DNA of 64,000 bases from Curtobacterium citreum (GCF_006715175.1 NZ_VFMQ01000001.1:2852001-2916000); one strand, 5' to 3'. Positions 51,693 to 61,050 are shown, counted from the first letter of the stretch. Translations and numbers: made by a program. Notes: a model not told the origin generated them from the letters alone.

Positions 51693-52958
51693 TCAGGGCA
51701 GCAGCCGCGCCAAGTACGCGTTGCGGAACCGTCCGGTCGGGTCGAGGTCCCGCGCGAGCGCCGCGAAGTCGTCGAGCCGCGGGTACGCCTCGTGCAGTCG
51801 CTCGACACCCGCCGCGAACACCTTGCCCCAGTGCGGCCGCGGGTCGAAGGGCGCGAGGACGTCCTCGATCCGCGCGACGGCCGCTGCTACGGCCTCGGCG
51901 TCCCGCCGGAACGTGAAGTGCAGGCCGACCGACTGGCGTCCGGACGACGGCGCGAGCCATGCGGTGTCGGCGGCGATCGTCCGGACCTCGGCCGCGATGA
52001 GCAGCGGCGCGAACACGGGATCGAGCGGACGCAGGGCCTCGAGGGCGGCGACCGCGTGCGACGCGGGGATCAGGTACTCGGCCTGGATCTCGGCGCCGGT
52101 GGACGGCGTGAACGTCGACCGGAAGTGCGGCAGCCGCTCGGACCAGGGTCCCGGGACGCCGCCCTGCTCGGTGACGCCCGCGGTGTCGTTCTCGCCCGGG
52201 TGCACGGGGCCGTCGGCCGGCCGGGCGCCGAGCGCGACGAGGTCGACCGTCGGGGCCGGCTCGTCGGTCCGGCGCTTCGTCCAGACCTGGCGGGCACCGC
52301 GGTCGTCGAACGAGGTGAACAGCGACACCGAGTACGCGTCCGACACCACCGCGTCGAAGTGCTCGAGCACGGCGTCCCACGGCAGGTCGAGGTGCACCGT
52401 CGTGGCGACCTGGAACGTCGGCTCGATCGCGAGCTCGACCGCCGTCACGACCCCGAGCGCGCCGAGCGCCACCCGATGGGCGTCGAGGGCGTCGTCCGGC
52501 GTCGACGCGTCCACCCACGCGACGTCGCCGGAGGCGCGCACGACCTCCAGGCCGACCACCGCATGCGCGAGGGACGGGTTGCGCACGCCGGAACCGTGCG
52601 TGCCGGTGGCGACCGCCCCGGCCACGGAGATGTGCGGCAGGGAGGCGAGGTTCGCGAGGGCCCAGCCACGAGCCTCCAGGCCGGCCGCGACCGCGGCGTG
52701 CGTCATGCCTGCGGCGACCCGGACGACCCGGCGGTCGGCGTCGACGTCGAGCACGGGCGGCAGCCCGGCGACCGTCACCTGCACGCCGTCGGTGTCGGCG
52801 ATCCGGTTGAAGGAGTGTGTCGAACCGAGCGCCGTCAGGCGCGGCGTGGCCGCGACGACGCGGCGGACCTCGTCGACGGAGGTCGGCGAGAGCAGGTCGG
52901 ACGCACCGTAGGTGACGTTCCCGGCCCAGTTCGTGCGCGTCGTCGCAGCCACGGTCAC
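51693..52958 (-). CDS. aldO: Alditol oxidase
   Basis: A 421-residue VAO-type FAD oxidase close to Streptomyces coelicolor AldO. TNWAGNVTYGASDLL, LGSTHSFNRIA (H48, which binds FAD covalently), SLPHISVAGAVATGTHGSGV, GVPGPWSERLPHFRSTFTPS and RPHWGKVF are near-diagnostic. It oxidises the terminal carbon of alditols such as xylitol or sorbitol with O2 to the aldose and H2O2. Start GTG 52958 lies 4 nt beyond the araA stop, so the gene is the last one of the arabinose operon. L-Arabitol to L-arabinose is the reaction that fits the operon. Confidence 0.92.
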   Translation of the reverse strand: MTVAATTRTNWAGNVTYGASDLLSPTSVDEVRRVVAATPRLTALGSTHSFNRIADTDGVQVTVAGLPPVLDVDADRRVVRVAAGMTHAAVAAGLEARGWALANLASLPHISVAGAVATGTHGSGVRNPSLAHAVVGLEVVRASGDVAWVDASTPDDALDAHRVALGALGVVTAVELAIEPTFQVATTVHLDLPWDAVLEHFDAVVSDAYSVSLFTSFDDRGARQVWTKRRTDEPAPTVDLVALGARPADGPVHPGENDTAGVTEQGGVPGPWSERLPHFRSTFTPSTGAEIQAEYLIPASHAVAALEALRPLDPVFAPLLIAAEVRTIAADTAWLAPSSGRQSVGLHFTFRRDAEAVAAAVARIEDVLAPFDPRPHWGKVFAAGVERLHEAYPRLDDFAALARDLDPTGRFRNAYLARLLP

Positions 52959-52962
52959 GGTC

Positions 52963-54486
52963 CTAGAACCCCCGGTCGAGACGGTGCCACGCCTGCTGCA
53001 GCCGGAGCTCGTCGCGGAAGCCGCGGGCCGTGGTGTGCTCGTCGATGACCAGGAACTCGGTGCCGACCATCGTCGCGAGGTCCTCGACGACCTGCAGGCC
53101 GACGGCCGTCGTCATGACGGTGTGGTGCGCGGCGCCGGCGGTGAGCCAGGCCTCCGCGGCGACCGGGAACGACGGGCGCGGCTCCCACACGGCACGGCCC
53201 ACGGGGAGCTTCGGCAGCGCCTCGGTCGGCGGCACCACGTCGACGACGTTCGCGGTGAGGCGGAAGCCGTCGCGGGTGTCGGAGAGCGCGACGACGACGG
53301 CCTCACCCGCGTCGGCGGTGAAGACCAGGCGGACCGGGTCGTCCTTGCCGCCGATGCCGAGCGGGTGGATCTCGAGTGTCGGCTTCGAGGTGGTGAGGGT
53401 CGGCGAGACCTCGAGCATGTGCGCGCCGAGGATCTTCTCCGCCCCCGGGGTGAGGTCGTACGTGTAGTCCTCCATCAGCGAGGCGCCACCGGGCAGCCCC
53501 GCACCGGCGACGTTCATCGCACGGACCAGGACGGCCGTCTTCCAGTCGCCCTCGGCGCCGAAGCCGTACCCGTCGGCCATCAGGCGCTGGACGGCCAGGC
53601 CGGGCAGCTGCTTGAGCGTCCCGAGGTCCTCGAAGTTCGTGGTGAACGCCGCGGAGCCGTTCTGCTCGAGCAGGGCACGGAGGCCGAGCTCGATCGCGGC
53701 ACCGTCGCGGAGCGCGTCGTGGCGGTCGCCGCCGTTCCGCAGCTCCGGGACCACGTCGTAGTCACGCTCGTACGTCGCGACGAGTGCGTCGACCGCCGCG
53801 GTGTCGGCCTCCGCTTCCGCGACGGCCGCCGCGAGCTCGTTGACGGCCCAGGTGTTCACCTGCACGCCGAGCTCGATCTCGGCCTCGGTCTTGTCGCCCT
53901 CGGTCACGGCGACGTAGCGCATGTTGTCGCCGAAGCGGGTCAGCTTGAGCTCCCGCACCGCGGCGGCGCCGGCTGCCGCGCGCGTCCAGTTCGCGACCCG
54001 GTGCTGCACCCGTTCGTCGGACACGTGTCCGACCGCGGTCGCGTGCCGGACACCGAGGCGCGCCAGGGCGTACCCGAACTCGCGGTCGCCGTGCGCGGCC
54101 TGGTTGAGGTTCATGAAGTCGAAGTCGATGTCGCCCCACGGCAGGGCGACGTTCGCCTGCGTGTGCAGGTGCAGCAGCGGCTTCGTCAGTGCCTGCAGGC
54201 CGCCGATCCACATCTTCGCCGGGCTGAACGTGTGCATCCACGTCGTGACGCCGATGACCTTGTCGTCCGCGCTCGCCTCGATGAGGGCGCGGCGGATGCC
54301 GTCGGCGTCCTTGAGGACGGGCTTCCAGACGAGCTTGACCGGGAGCGCGCTCTCGAGCTGCGCGTGCACGGCGCGGCTCTGCTCCTCGACCTGGCGGAGG
54401 GTCTCCTCGCCGTACAGGCCCTGCGACCCGGTGAGGAACCAGACCTCGTAGCTGTCGAGGGTGGCCTGGGGGTTCACCTGCGTCAT
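52963..54486 (-). CDS. araA: L-arabinose isomerase
   Basis: A 507-residue enzyme of typical length. It shows [74 protein letters not shown] and [24 protein letters not shown], all conserved in AraA; the second and last contain active-site or metal residues. It converts L-arabinose to L-ribulose with Mn2+. ATG 54486 overlaps the araD stop (ATGA) and has AAGGAG upstream. The operon order is araB, araD, araA, aldO. Confidence 0.95.
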   Translation of the reverse strand: MTQVNPQATLDSYEVWFLTGSQGLYGEETLRQVEEQSRAVHAQLESALPVKLVWKPVLKDADGIRRALIEASADDKVIGVTTWMHTFSPAKMWIGGLQALTKPLLHLHTQANVALPWGDIDFDFMNLNQAAHGDREFGYALARLGVRHATAVGHVSDERVQHRVANWTRAAAGAAAVRELKLTRFGDNMRYVAVTEGDKTEAEIELGVQVNTWAVNELAAAVAEAEADTAAVDALVATYERDYDVVPELRNGGDRHDALRDGAAIELGLRALLEQNGSAAFTTNFEDLGTLKQLPGLAVQRLMADGYGFGAEGDWKTAVLVRAMNVAGAGLPGGASLMEDYTYDLTPGAEKILGAHMLEVSPTLTTSKPTLEIHPLGIGGKDDPVRLVFTADAGEAVVVALSDTRDGFRLTANVVDVVPPTEALPKLPVGRAVWEPRPSFPVAAEAWLTAGAAHHTVMTTAVGLQVVEDLATMVGTEFLVIDEHTTARGFRDELRLQQAWHRLDRGF

Positions 54487-55193
54487 CGCATGGCTCCTTC
54501 GGGGTTCTGTCCGTAGACGTTCTGGTAGCGATCGAAGAGTCGATCGACGTTCTCCTGGGCGATGGGGACGAGCTCCCCGCCCTGCTTCGCGATGTGCACG
54601 GTGCGGGCGACGTCCTCGCACATCACCGCGGCCTTGACGGCGTCCTTCGCGTCCTTGCCGATCGTGAACACGCCGTGGTTCTGCATGAGCACCGCGCGGC
54701 TCCGGTGACCCGCGAGGGTGTCGACGATGCCGCGGCCGATCGAGTCGTCGCCGATGATCGCGAACGGGCCGACCGGGATCGGGCCGCCGAACTCGTCCGC
54801 CATCGCCGTGATGACGCACGGGATCTCCTCGGCGCGGGCCGCCCACGCCGTCGCGTAGGTCGAGTGGGTGTGCACGACCCCGCCGACCTCGGGCATGTTC
54901 CGGTAGACGAAGGCGTGCGCGGCGGTGTCGGAGGACGGGCCGTGGGCGTTGCCCCAGCCCTCGGCCGGGACGCCGTCGAGCGTGCAGACGACCTGGTTCT
55001 CGGGGGTCAGGTCGTCGCTCGACACCCCGCTCGGCTTGATCACGAACAGGTCCGTGCCGGGGACGCGCTCGGACACGTTGCCGCCGGTCCAGATGACGAG
55101 GCCGTAGCGGACGAGCTCGCCGTGCAGTGTCGCGACGCGCTTGCGCGCGCGGGCGACGGCCGCCTCGGTCTCGTCGGTGGTCAGGTCCGTCAT
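54483..55193 (-). CDS. araD: L-ribulose-5-phosphate 4-epimerase
   Basis: A 236-residue class II aldolase-fold epimerase: [22 protein letters not shown] is the substrate-phosphate segment, [13 protein letters not shown] holds the zinc histidines, and [25 protein letters not shown] is the family signature with the third zinc histidine. It converts L-ribulose 5-phosphate to D-xylulose 5-phosphate. ATG 55193 overlaps the araB stop (ATGA), and its own stop overlaps the araA start. Confidence 0.95.
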   Translation of the reverse strand: MTDLTTDETEAAVARARKRVATLHGELVRYGLVIWTGGNVSERVPGTDLFVIKPSGVSSDDLTPENQVVCTLDGVPAEGWGNAHGPSSDTAAHAFVYRNMPEVGGVVHTHSTYATAWAARAEEIPCVITAMADEFGGPIPVGPFAIIGDDSIGRGIVDTLAGHRSRAVLMQNHGVFTIGKDAKDAVKAAVMCEDVARTVHIAKQGGELVPIAQENVDRLFDRYQNVYGQNPEGAMR

Positions 55194-56977
55194 GCGGTCG
55201 GCTCCTTCTCGGTGTGCTGGGTGGGCGCTGCGTCGGCCGTGCCGGCGTCGGCCGCGGCGGCGTCGATGTCGGCCACGTCGGCGTCGGCCGTCCCGTCGCC
55301 GGCGTCGGCCTGGAGGCGCGGATCGCCCCCGTCGGTCGGCTCGCCCTGGTCGGTGGTCGGGCTGGTGCGGGTCGCCGCTGCCGCCACGTCCTGCACCGGC
55401 AGCGCCGCGCGGTACCGGGCGAGGTAGTCCTGGAAGCCCTGGACGTCCCGCTCCTCGGGATCGGCGACGTGCACCGAGTCACCCCCGAAGACCGTCTCGG
55501 CCAGGAAGTCCGCGAGCGACCGGTCGGTGTGCTCCAGGTAGGCCGCGAGGACCGCGATGCCCCAGGCGCCGCCCTCCCCCGCGGTCTCCTCGAGCGCGAC
55601 CGGCACGCGGAGCGCCGCGGCAAGCAGGCGTTGCGGCGCACCCGGCGTCCGGAAGAGCCCGCCGTGCGCGGTCATCCGGTCGACGGCGACGTGCTCGCCG
55701 TGCAGGACGTCCATGCCGATCGCGAGCGTGGCGAAGGCGCCGTGCACCTCGGAGCGGACCAGGTTGCCGAGCGTGAAGCGGGCGCCCGGCGTGCGGAGGA
55801 GCAGCGGTCTGCCGTCCTCGACGCCCGTGACCGGCTCGCCGGCCAGGTAGTTGAAGGACAGGAGCCCACCCGCGTCGGGGTCGGCGTCGACCGCCTCGGC
55901 GAGGAGCGTCGCGTACACGTCGTCGACGGGCAGCGGCGAACCCGAGGCCTCGGCGAACCGCCCGAACACCCGGGCCCACGCGGCGATCTCGCTCGCACCG
56001 TTGTTGCAGTGCACCATCGCGACGGCGTCGCCGGCCGGGGTCGTGACGACGTCGAGCTCCTCGTGCGGGGTGCCCAGCGGGCGCTCGAGCACGACCATCG
56101 CGAAGATGCTCGTGCCGACGCTGACGTTGCCGGTGCGAGGTGCGACGGCGTTCGTCGCGACCATGCCCGTGCCCGCGTCGCCCTCCGGCGGGCAGAACGC
56201 CACGCCCGGCTGCAGCGTGCCCGTCGGGTCGAGCCACGCGGCGCCCTCGGGGGTGAGCGCACCGGCGTCCTCGCCCGCGACGAGCACCTCGGGCAGGAGG
56301 GCGCGGAGGTCCGGCACCCGTCCGCCGAGCAGCTCCTGCGTCGTGGCGAGCATGGCGGCGTCGTAGTCGCGGCGGCCGGGCTCACCCGGTGCGCTGTCGA
56401 CGGGGCCGGAGTCGATCGGGAACAGCCCGCTCGCGTCGCCGACGCCCAGGACGTCCCGGCCGGTGAGCACCCGGTGGACGTATCCGGCGAGGGTGGTGAT
56501 CCCGGCGACGTGCGCCACGTGCGGTTCGTCGTCGAGGACGGCCTGCGCGAGGTGTGCGATCGACCAGCGCTGCGGGACGTTGAAGTCCAGCGCGGCGCTG
56601 AGCTGTTCGGCGGCCGGCCCGGTCGAGGTGTTGCGCCACGTGCGGAACGGGACGAGCAGCTCGCCGTCCGCGTCGAACGGCAGGTAGCCGTGCATCATCG
56701 CAGAGACCCCGGCGGCGCGGAACGTCGTCGGGCGGACCCCGACCTGCCGCTCGACGTCGGCGACCAGGTCGGCGTACGCGGCGCGGACCCCGGTCTCGAC
56801 GGACTCGAGGGAGTACGTCCAGCGTCCGTCGACGTACTCGTTCTCCCACTCGTGGGACCCGCTCGCGATCGGGCGGAGGTCCTCGTCGACGAGCACCGCC
56901 TTGATGCGGGTCGAGCCCAGCTCGATGCCGAGTGTCGTCCGGCCCTGTTCGACCTGCTGTCGGCGGTCGTCGCGCAT
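55190..56977 (-). CDS. araB: L-ribulokinase with low-complexity C-terminal tail
   Basis: A 595-residue FGGY-family kinase: [23 protein letters not shown] (ATP/Mg), [36 protein letters not shown], and [26 protein letters not shown]. It phosphorylates L-ribulose at O5. The domain ends near residue 540; the last 55 residues are Ala/Asp/Thr-rich ([21 protein letters not shown]), have no counterpart in the family, and include DPRLQ encoded by 55306-55321, one arm of the GGCCTGGAGGCGCGG repeat. ATG 56977 is the first gene of the operon behind two LacI operators. Confidence 0.93.
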   Translation of the reverse strand: MRDDRRQQVEQGRTTLGIELGSTRIKAVLVDEDLRPIASGSHEWENEYVDGRWTYSLESVETGVRAAYADLVADVERQVGVRPTTFRAAGVSAMMHGYLPFDADGELLVPFRTWRNTSTGPAAEQLSAALDFNVPQRWSIAHLAQAVLDDEPHVAHVAGITTLAGYVHRVLTGRDVLGVGDASGLFPIDSGPVDSAPGEPGRRDYDAAMLATTQELLGGRVPDLRALLPEVLVAGEDAGALTPEGAAWLDPTGTLQPGVAFCPPEGDAGTGMVATNAVAPRTGNVSVGTSIFAMVVLERPLGTPHEELDVVTTPAGDAVAMVHCNNGASEIAAWARVFGRFAEASGSPLPVDDVYATLLAEAVDADPDAGGLLSFNYLAGEPVTGVEDGRPLLLRTPGARFTLGNLVRSEVHGAFATLAIGMDVLHGEHVAVDRMTAHGGLFRTPGAPQRLLAAALRVPVALEETAGEGGAWGIAVLAAYLEHTDRSLADFLAETVFGGDSVHVADPEERDVQGFQDYLARYRAALPVQDVAAAATRTSPTTDQGEPTDGGDPRLQADAGDGTADADVADIDAAAADAGTADAAPTQHTEKEPTA

Positions 56978-57005
56978 CTGTCCCTCCGAGACCTCGTCGT
57001 CCTGC

Positions 57006-57039
57006 GTGAGCGCTCACATCATGGCAGGTGAGCGCTCAC
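57006..57039 (-). promoter_or_regulatory. Tandem LacI operators of the arabinose operon
   Basis: Two perfect copies of GTGAGCGCTCAC at 57006-57017 and 57028-57039, with centres 22 bp apart (two helical turns), 29 and 51 bp before the araB start. The same 12-mer lies before chvE at 62188-62199. This is the central LacI/GalR palindrome, so one LacI protein probably controls both operons. Confidence 0.88.
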
Positions 57040-57207
57040 ACCCGCAACGCGACGGCGCGCCGGGCACGCTCGGTGCGGCACTCCACGCGCTGAGCGACAC
57101 ATCACGGGCGGCCACGCGCGTGAGGTGTCGCCCAGCCCGTGAGCTCCCGCGCGCACGGCCGCGCAGGTGGCAGGCCATGCCCGCGGGACCGGCCACGGGG
57201 GGTGGGA

Positions 57208-57270
57208 GCGACCAGCCTGGAGGCGCGGCGCACGCCCGGCGGACCGGCACCGCGCCTCCAGGCCGGTCGC
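57208..57270. repeat. GGCCTGGAGGCGCGG variant inverted repeat
   Basis: Left arm 57208-57231 (GCGACCAGCCTGGAGGCGCG then GCGC) and right arm 57247-57270 pair over 24 positions with two mismatches. It is directly followed by the composite array element, whose first conserved segment (GACGCACGTTCCTGCCCATC) starts at 57271. Confidence 0.82.
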
Positions 57271-57284
57271 GACGCACGTTCCTG

Positions 57285-57684
57285 CCCATCGCACCCGACA
57301 TGGGAAGTCGATCCGCGCGTACCTGGTCGGAACGAACGACCGACCATGCCCGAATCGACCAACCACGCGCGGAACGCCCCGCTCCCCGCGCCCCCAGCAG
57401 CCTCCGAGGGCAGCCCGTGCACGTTTTTCCCATCGCACCCGACATGGGAAGTCGATCCGCGCGTGCCTGGTCGGAACAAACGACCAACCATGCGCGGAAC
57501 GACCGCCTCAGCGCGGAACGCCCCGCTCCCCGCGCCCCCAGCAGCCTCCGAGGGCAGCCCGTGCACGTTCTTTCCCATCGCGCCCGACATGGGAAGTCGA
57601 TCCGCGCGTGCCTGGTCGGAACGAACGACCACCTATGCGCGGAACGACCAACTATGCGCGGAACGACCCACCACGCGCGCCCCG
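57285..57684. repeat. Composite 19-bp-array element, locus 3 (three tandem 144-bp units)
   Basis: Three copies at 57285-57428, 57429-57573 and 57574-57684 (last one truncated). Each copy has a TTCCCAT/ATGGGAA inverted repeat around CG(C/A)CCCGAC, GGAAGTCGATCCGCGCGT, GGTCGGAACGAACGACC and ATGCGCGGAACGACC units; copies 1 and 2 share a long segment with GCAGCCTCCGAGGGCAGCCC. The final copy carries 19-bp units (ATGCGCGGAACGACCAACT, ATGCGCGGAACGACCCACC) that end 3 bases before the LacI-1 stop codon. Confidence 0.87.
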
Positions 57685-57687
57685 CCC

Positions 57688-58737
57688 CTACGCGCCGGCG
57701 GTGCTCTCGCGGACGACGAGCGTCGGCGTGACCGCGGTCGAGGCCGGCCGACCCCCGGCGACGAGCTCGAGCAGCGACCGCCCGGCGATCCTCCCGAGCT
57801 CGTCGAGGCGCATGTCCACCGTCGTCAGCGGCGGGCGGCTCGCGAGTGCCACCACGTCCCAGTCGTCGTACCCCGTCACCGCGACGTCCGCGGGTACCGA
57901 CCGCCCGGTCTCCCGCAGGCGGTCGCACACCCCCCGGGCGATCTGGTCGTTCCCGCACACGACCGCGTCCACCCTGCCGTGCGTGCGGTCGAGCTGGTCG
58001 ACGGCCCGGCGCCCCCAGCGCTCCGACCAGTCGCCGAACAGCGGCTCGCCGGTCATCCGGTCGCCGAGCACCGAGCGCGCCCCGGCGGCCCGGAGCTCGG
58101 CGGAGCGCGCGGTGACCGGCCCGGTGACGACCGCGACCCGTCGGCGCCCGAGCCCGAGGACGTGTGTCGCGGCGGCAGCGGCGCCCGCGGCGTCGTCGAG
58201 GGTGACCGACACGTCGGCGTCCGACGTGGACGGCGTCAGGGCGTAGACGACGGGCACCGGGACCGGGACCTCGATCGGCGGCCGGGCGTCGGCGGAACGG
58301 CCGGTGACGATGATGCCGTCGACACCGCGGGAGACGAGCGAGCGCAGGTAGTGGGCCTCGCGCACGTGGTCGTCGCGGGTGTCGGCGACCAGGACCATGA
58401 CCTCGCCGGCGGACAGGGCGTCCTCGGCGCCGAGCAGCACCGGCATCGTGAAGCGGCCGAACGAGTCGGTCGTCACCATCCCGACCGTGTACGAGCGACC
58501 GGACGACAGTGCCCGGGCCCGCGCGTCGCCGACGAACCCGAGCTGCTCGGCGGCGGCCTTGACCCTCGCCCGGGTCTCGGTACGGAGCTGCCCGGTGTCG
58601 TTCAGCGCCTTCGAGGCGGTCCCGATCGACACCCCGGCGAGCGCCGCGACGTCCGCGATGCGAGCGGGACGCCCGGGGTGCCCGGAGTGCCCGGGGCGCC
58701 CGAGGTGGGCAGGGTGGCCAGAGGGGTCGTGCGACAC
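57688..58737 (-). CDS. LacI-family regulator (LacI-1)
   Basis: A 349-residue LacI/GalR protein: helix-turn-helix RIADVAALAGVSIGTASKALND at about 26-47, hinge helix TRARVKAAAEQLGFVGDARARALSSGRSYTVGMV, and a periplasmic-binding-protein-like core ending LVVRESTAGA. The N-terminal 25 residues are a HPG/RPG-type low-complexity tail (SGHPAHLGRPGHSGHPGRPAR) encoded by short GC-rich repeats. GTG 58737 has GGAAAGGA upstream. It diverges from the GH127 gene, whose promoter holds the GGAAAGCGCTTTCC palindrome, its likely target. Confidence 0.9.
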   Translation of the reverse strand: MSHDPSGHPAHLGRPGHSGHPGRPARIADVAALAGVSIGTASKALNDTGQLRTETRARVKAAAEQLGFVGDARARALSSGRSYTVGMVTTDSFGRFTMPVLLGAEDALSAGEVMVLVADTRDDHVREAHYLRSLVSRGVDGIIVTGRSADARPPIEVPVPVPVVYALTPSTSDADVSVTLDDAAGAAAAATHVLGLGRRRVAVVTGPVTARSAELRAAGARSVLGDRMTGEPLFGDWSERWGRRAVDQLDRTHGRVDAVVCGNDQIARGVCDRLRETGRSVPADVAVTGYDDWDVVALASRPPLTTVDMRLDELGRIAGRSLLELVAGGRPASTAVTPTLVVRESTAGA

Positions 58738-58825
58738 GGCAACGTCCTTTCCGGGACGATCGTCCCCCGTCGGAGCCTACGGGAAACGGCTCTTGCGCCC
58801 GGGACCGACCTGCCGTACGGTCATC

Positions 58826-58843
58826 ACGGAAAGCGCTTTCCGT
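58826..58843 (+). promoter_or_regulatory. LacI-type operator before GH127
   Basis: ACGGAAAGCGCTTTCCGT is an 18-bp perfect palindrome with the central AGCGCT of LacI/GalR sites. It lies 89 bp after the LacI-1 start and 65 bp before the GH127 start. It differs from the GTGAGCGCTCAC operators of araB and chvE, which points to a separate regulator. Confidence 0.82.
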
Positions 58844-58907
58844 CCGTCGGACGCGTCGGTCCCCGTCCCGGTCCCGACGCGGGAGCGCCCGAGCGCGAGG
58901 AGGCGCC

Positions 58908-60890
58908 GTGACGACCACGCTCCCCACCGACAGCCGAGCACGGACCGCGACCCCGGCCCTCCCGACCGCCGGTGCAAACCTCGCGCTGCAGCCGCTCCCG
59001 ACCGGCGACGCCCGGATCACCGGCGGCTTCTGGGCCCTGCGGCAGGACCGCAACGGCCGCGACGCGATCCGCAGCGGGTACGACCGGCTCGACGCGGCCG
59101 GGAACTTCCGGAACCTGCGCATCGCCGCGGGCGACGAACAGGGCGAGGCGGTCGGTCCGGTGTTCATGGACTCGGACGTCACCAAGTGGCTCGAGGCGGT
59201 GGCGTGGGAGTACGGCCGCGCCCCCGCCGAGGACCTCCTCGCCCTGCAGCGCGAGGTCACCGCCCTGTACGCGAGGGCGCAGGCCGCGGACGGCTACGTC
59301 GACTCCGTGCAGCAGGTCCGCGGCAAGGGCGAGCGGTACGTCGACCTGCAGTGGAGCCACGAGCTCTACTGCGCCGGGCACCTGTACCAGGCGGCGGTCG
59401 CGCAGCACCGGGCGACGGGCGACACCGGGCTCCTCGACGTCGCGATCAAGAACGCCGACCACCTCGTCGCCACCTTCGGCGACGGGCCGGGGCAGACCGT
59501 GGACGTCGACGGCCACCCGGTGGTCGAGACGGGCCTCGTCGAGCTGTACCGCGAGACCGGCACCCGCACCTACCTCGACCTGGCGCACTGGTTCGTCGAC
59601 GCCCGCGGGCACGGCATCATCGAGCGCGCCGGCGGTGAGCCGACGTACTTCTCGGACCGGGTCCCGGTGCGGCAGGCGACCACGGTCGAGGGCCACGCCG
59701 TGCGCGCCGTGTACCTCGCCGCCGGCGCCGTCGACGTCGCGGTCGAGACCGGCGACGCCGAGCTGCTGGCCGCGAGCGAGCGGCAGTTCGCCGACATGCA
59801 GGCCACGAAGGCGTTCATCACCGGCGGCCTCGGCGCGCGCTGGGACCGGGAGGCGTTCGGCGACCCGTACGAGCTCCCCACCGACCGCGGCTACGCCGAG
59901 ACCTGCGCGGCCATCGGTGGGATCCAGTGGGCGTGGCGCCTGCTCCTGGCGACCGGCGAGTCCGTCTACGCCGATGCGATCGAACGCCTGCTGTACAACG
60001 CGTTCCTGGCCGGCGTGAGCCTGGCGGGCACCGAGTACTTCTACGTCAACCCGCTGCAGCACCGCGACGGGGCCCACCCGGACGAGAACCGCTCCCCCGC
60101 CCACGGCCGCCGCGGCTGGTTCGACTGCGCCTGCTGCCCGCCGAACATCATGCGCACGTTCGCGAGCCTGGACGGCTACCTGGCCACCGCGACCGACGGT
60201 GGCGTGCAGGTGCACCAGTACGCCACCGCCGACCTCGGCCCGGTCCGCGTCGAGACCGGGTACCCGCACGACGGCCGCGTGGTCGTCACGGTCACGCAGG
60301 ACGGGCCGCTCGCCCTCGGGCTGCGCATCCCCGCCTGGTCGGACACCACGACGGTCATCGGTCCGGACGGCACAACGCACCCCGTCCCGGGCACGCGACA
60401 CGTCCTGGACCGCACGTGGTCGGCGGGCGACACCGTCGAGCTCGTCCTCGACACGACACCGCACCGGTACGTCGCCGACCCCCGCATCGACGCCGCCCGC
60501 GGGCAGGTCGCGATCGAGCGCGGGCCGCTCGTCTACGCCGTCGAGCAGGCGGACCAGCACGGCTTCACGGTCGACGACCTGACGGTCGACGCGTCGGCGC
60601 CGATCACCGAGGAGCGTCGCGACGACCTCCTCGACGGCGTCGTCACGCTGCGCGTGCCCGGATCCGCACCGTCCCGGCACGAGCAGGCAGCGTGGCCGTA
60701 CCAGCGGCTCGACACGGACCGGACGGGAGGCACGGACCACCCCGCGGACGCGACCAGCGTCGACGACGTGGCCGGGTCCGGCGACCGCGCCACGATCCTC
60801 CAGTCCGTCACGGCGACCGCCGTGCCCTACTACGCCTGGGCGAACCGAGGTCCCGAGCCGATGCGCGTCTGGATCCCGCTCGCGCGGTGA
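58908..60890 (+). CDS. Beta-L-arabinofuranosidase, GH127
   Basis: A 660-residue enzyme of the GH127 family. E331, C333, C409 and C410 (YAETCAAIGG and FDCACCPPNIMR) align with the zinc site and cysteine nucleophile of Bifidobacterium HypBA1 (E338, C340, C417, C418 from memory). It has no signal peptide, so it acts in the cytoplasm, releasing L-arabinose from beta-L-arabinofuranosides such as those of plant extensins. GTG 58908 has GAGGAGG upstream. Near the C-terminus, residues DTDRTGGTDHP are encoded by 60720-60735, an arm of the GGACGGGAGGC repeat. Confidence 0.92.
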   Translation: MTTTLPTDSRARTATPALPTAGANLALQPLPTGDARITGGFWALRQDRNGRDAIRSGYDRLDAAGNFRNLRIAAGDEQGEAVGPVFMDSDVTKWLEAVAWEYGRAPAEDLLALQREVTALYARAQAADGYVDSVQQVRGKGERYVDLQWSHELYCAGHLYQAAVAQHRATGDTGLLDVAIKNADHLVATFGDGPGQTVDVDGHPVVETGLVELYRETGTRTYLDLAHWFVDARGHGIIERAGGEPTYFSDRVPVRQATTVEGHAVRAVYLAAGAVDVAVETGDAELLAASERQFADMQATKAFITGGLGARWDREAFGDPYELPTDRGYAETCAAIGGIQWAWRLLLATGESVYADAIERLLYNAFLAGVSLAGTEYFYVNPLQHRDGAHPDENRSPAHGRRGWFDCACCPPNIMRTFASLDGYLATATDGGVQVHQYATADLGPVRVETGYPHDGRVVVTVTQDGPLALGLRIPAWSDTTTVIGPDGTTHPVPGTRHVLDRTWSAGDTVELVLDTTPHRYVADPRIDAARGQVAIERGPLVYAVEQADQHGFTVDDLTVDASAPITEERRDDLLDGVVTLRVPGSAPSRHEQAAWPYQRLDTDRTGGTDHPADATSVDDVAGSGDRATILQSVTATAVPYYAWANRGPEPMRVWIPLAR

Positions 60891-60905
60891 CGCCGGTGGG
60901 CGCGC

Positions 60906-61048
60906 GACGCACGTTCCTGCCCATCGGACCTGACATCGGAAGCCGATCCGCGCGTACTCGGTCGGAACGGACGACCGACCATGCGCGGATCGGCACCCCG
61001 TGCGCGGAACGGCCTCCCACGCGCGGAACGGCCGACCACGCGCGGGTT
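60906..61048. repeat. Composite 19-bp-array element, locus 4
   Basis: It opens with GACGCACGTTCCTGCCCATC (60906-60925), identical to 57271-57290, then CATCGGAAGCCGATCCGCGC, GGTCGGAACGGACGACC and three in-phase 19-bp units at 60981-60999, 61000-61018 and 61019-61037, with a degenerate fourth up to the LacI-2 stop codon at 61051. The element lies between the convergent GH127 and LacI-2 genes. Confidence 0.88.
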
Positions 61049-61050
61049 CG

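Larger units (their letters stand above)
56978..57687. other. Repeat-filled intergenic region before araB
   Basis: No credible gene is present; long open frames here are produced by the repeats. From the araB side: two LacI operators (57006-57039), a variant GGCCTGGAGGCGCGG inverted repeat (57208-57270) and the composite array element (57285-57684). The region separates araB from LacI-1, both on the minus strand. Confidence 0.85.

Noticed and set aside
57424..57450. Intrinsic terminator at TTTTTCCCAT...ATGGGAA
   Set aside because: The T-run precedes the stem on the plus strand and would be an A-run after it on the minus strand, so neither direction has a stem followed by U.
57019..57632. Open frames giving repetitive Arg/Pro proteins in the region before araB
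   Set aside because: They exist on both strands only because the repeat has few stop codons; they lack ribosome binding sites and any family resemblance.
57285..57684. Possible CRISPR array
   Set aside because: The 144-bp units are almost fully repeated, with no unique spacers of constant length, and no cas gene is present.
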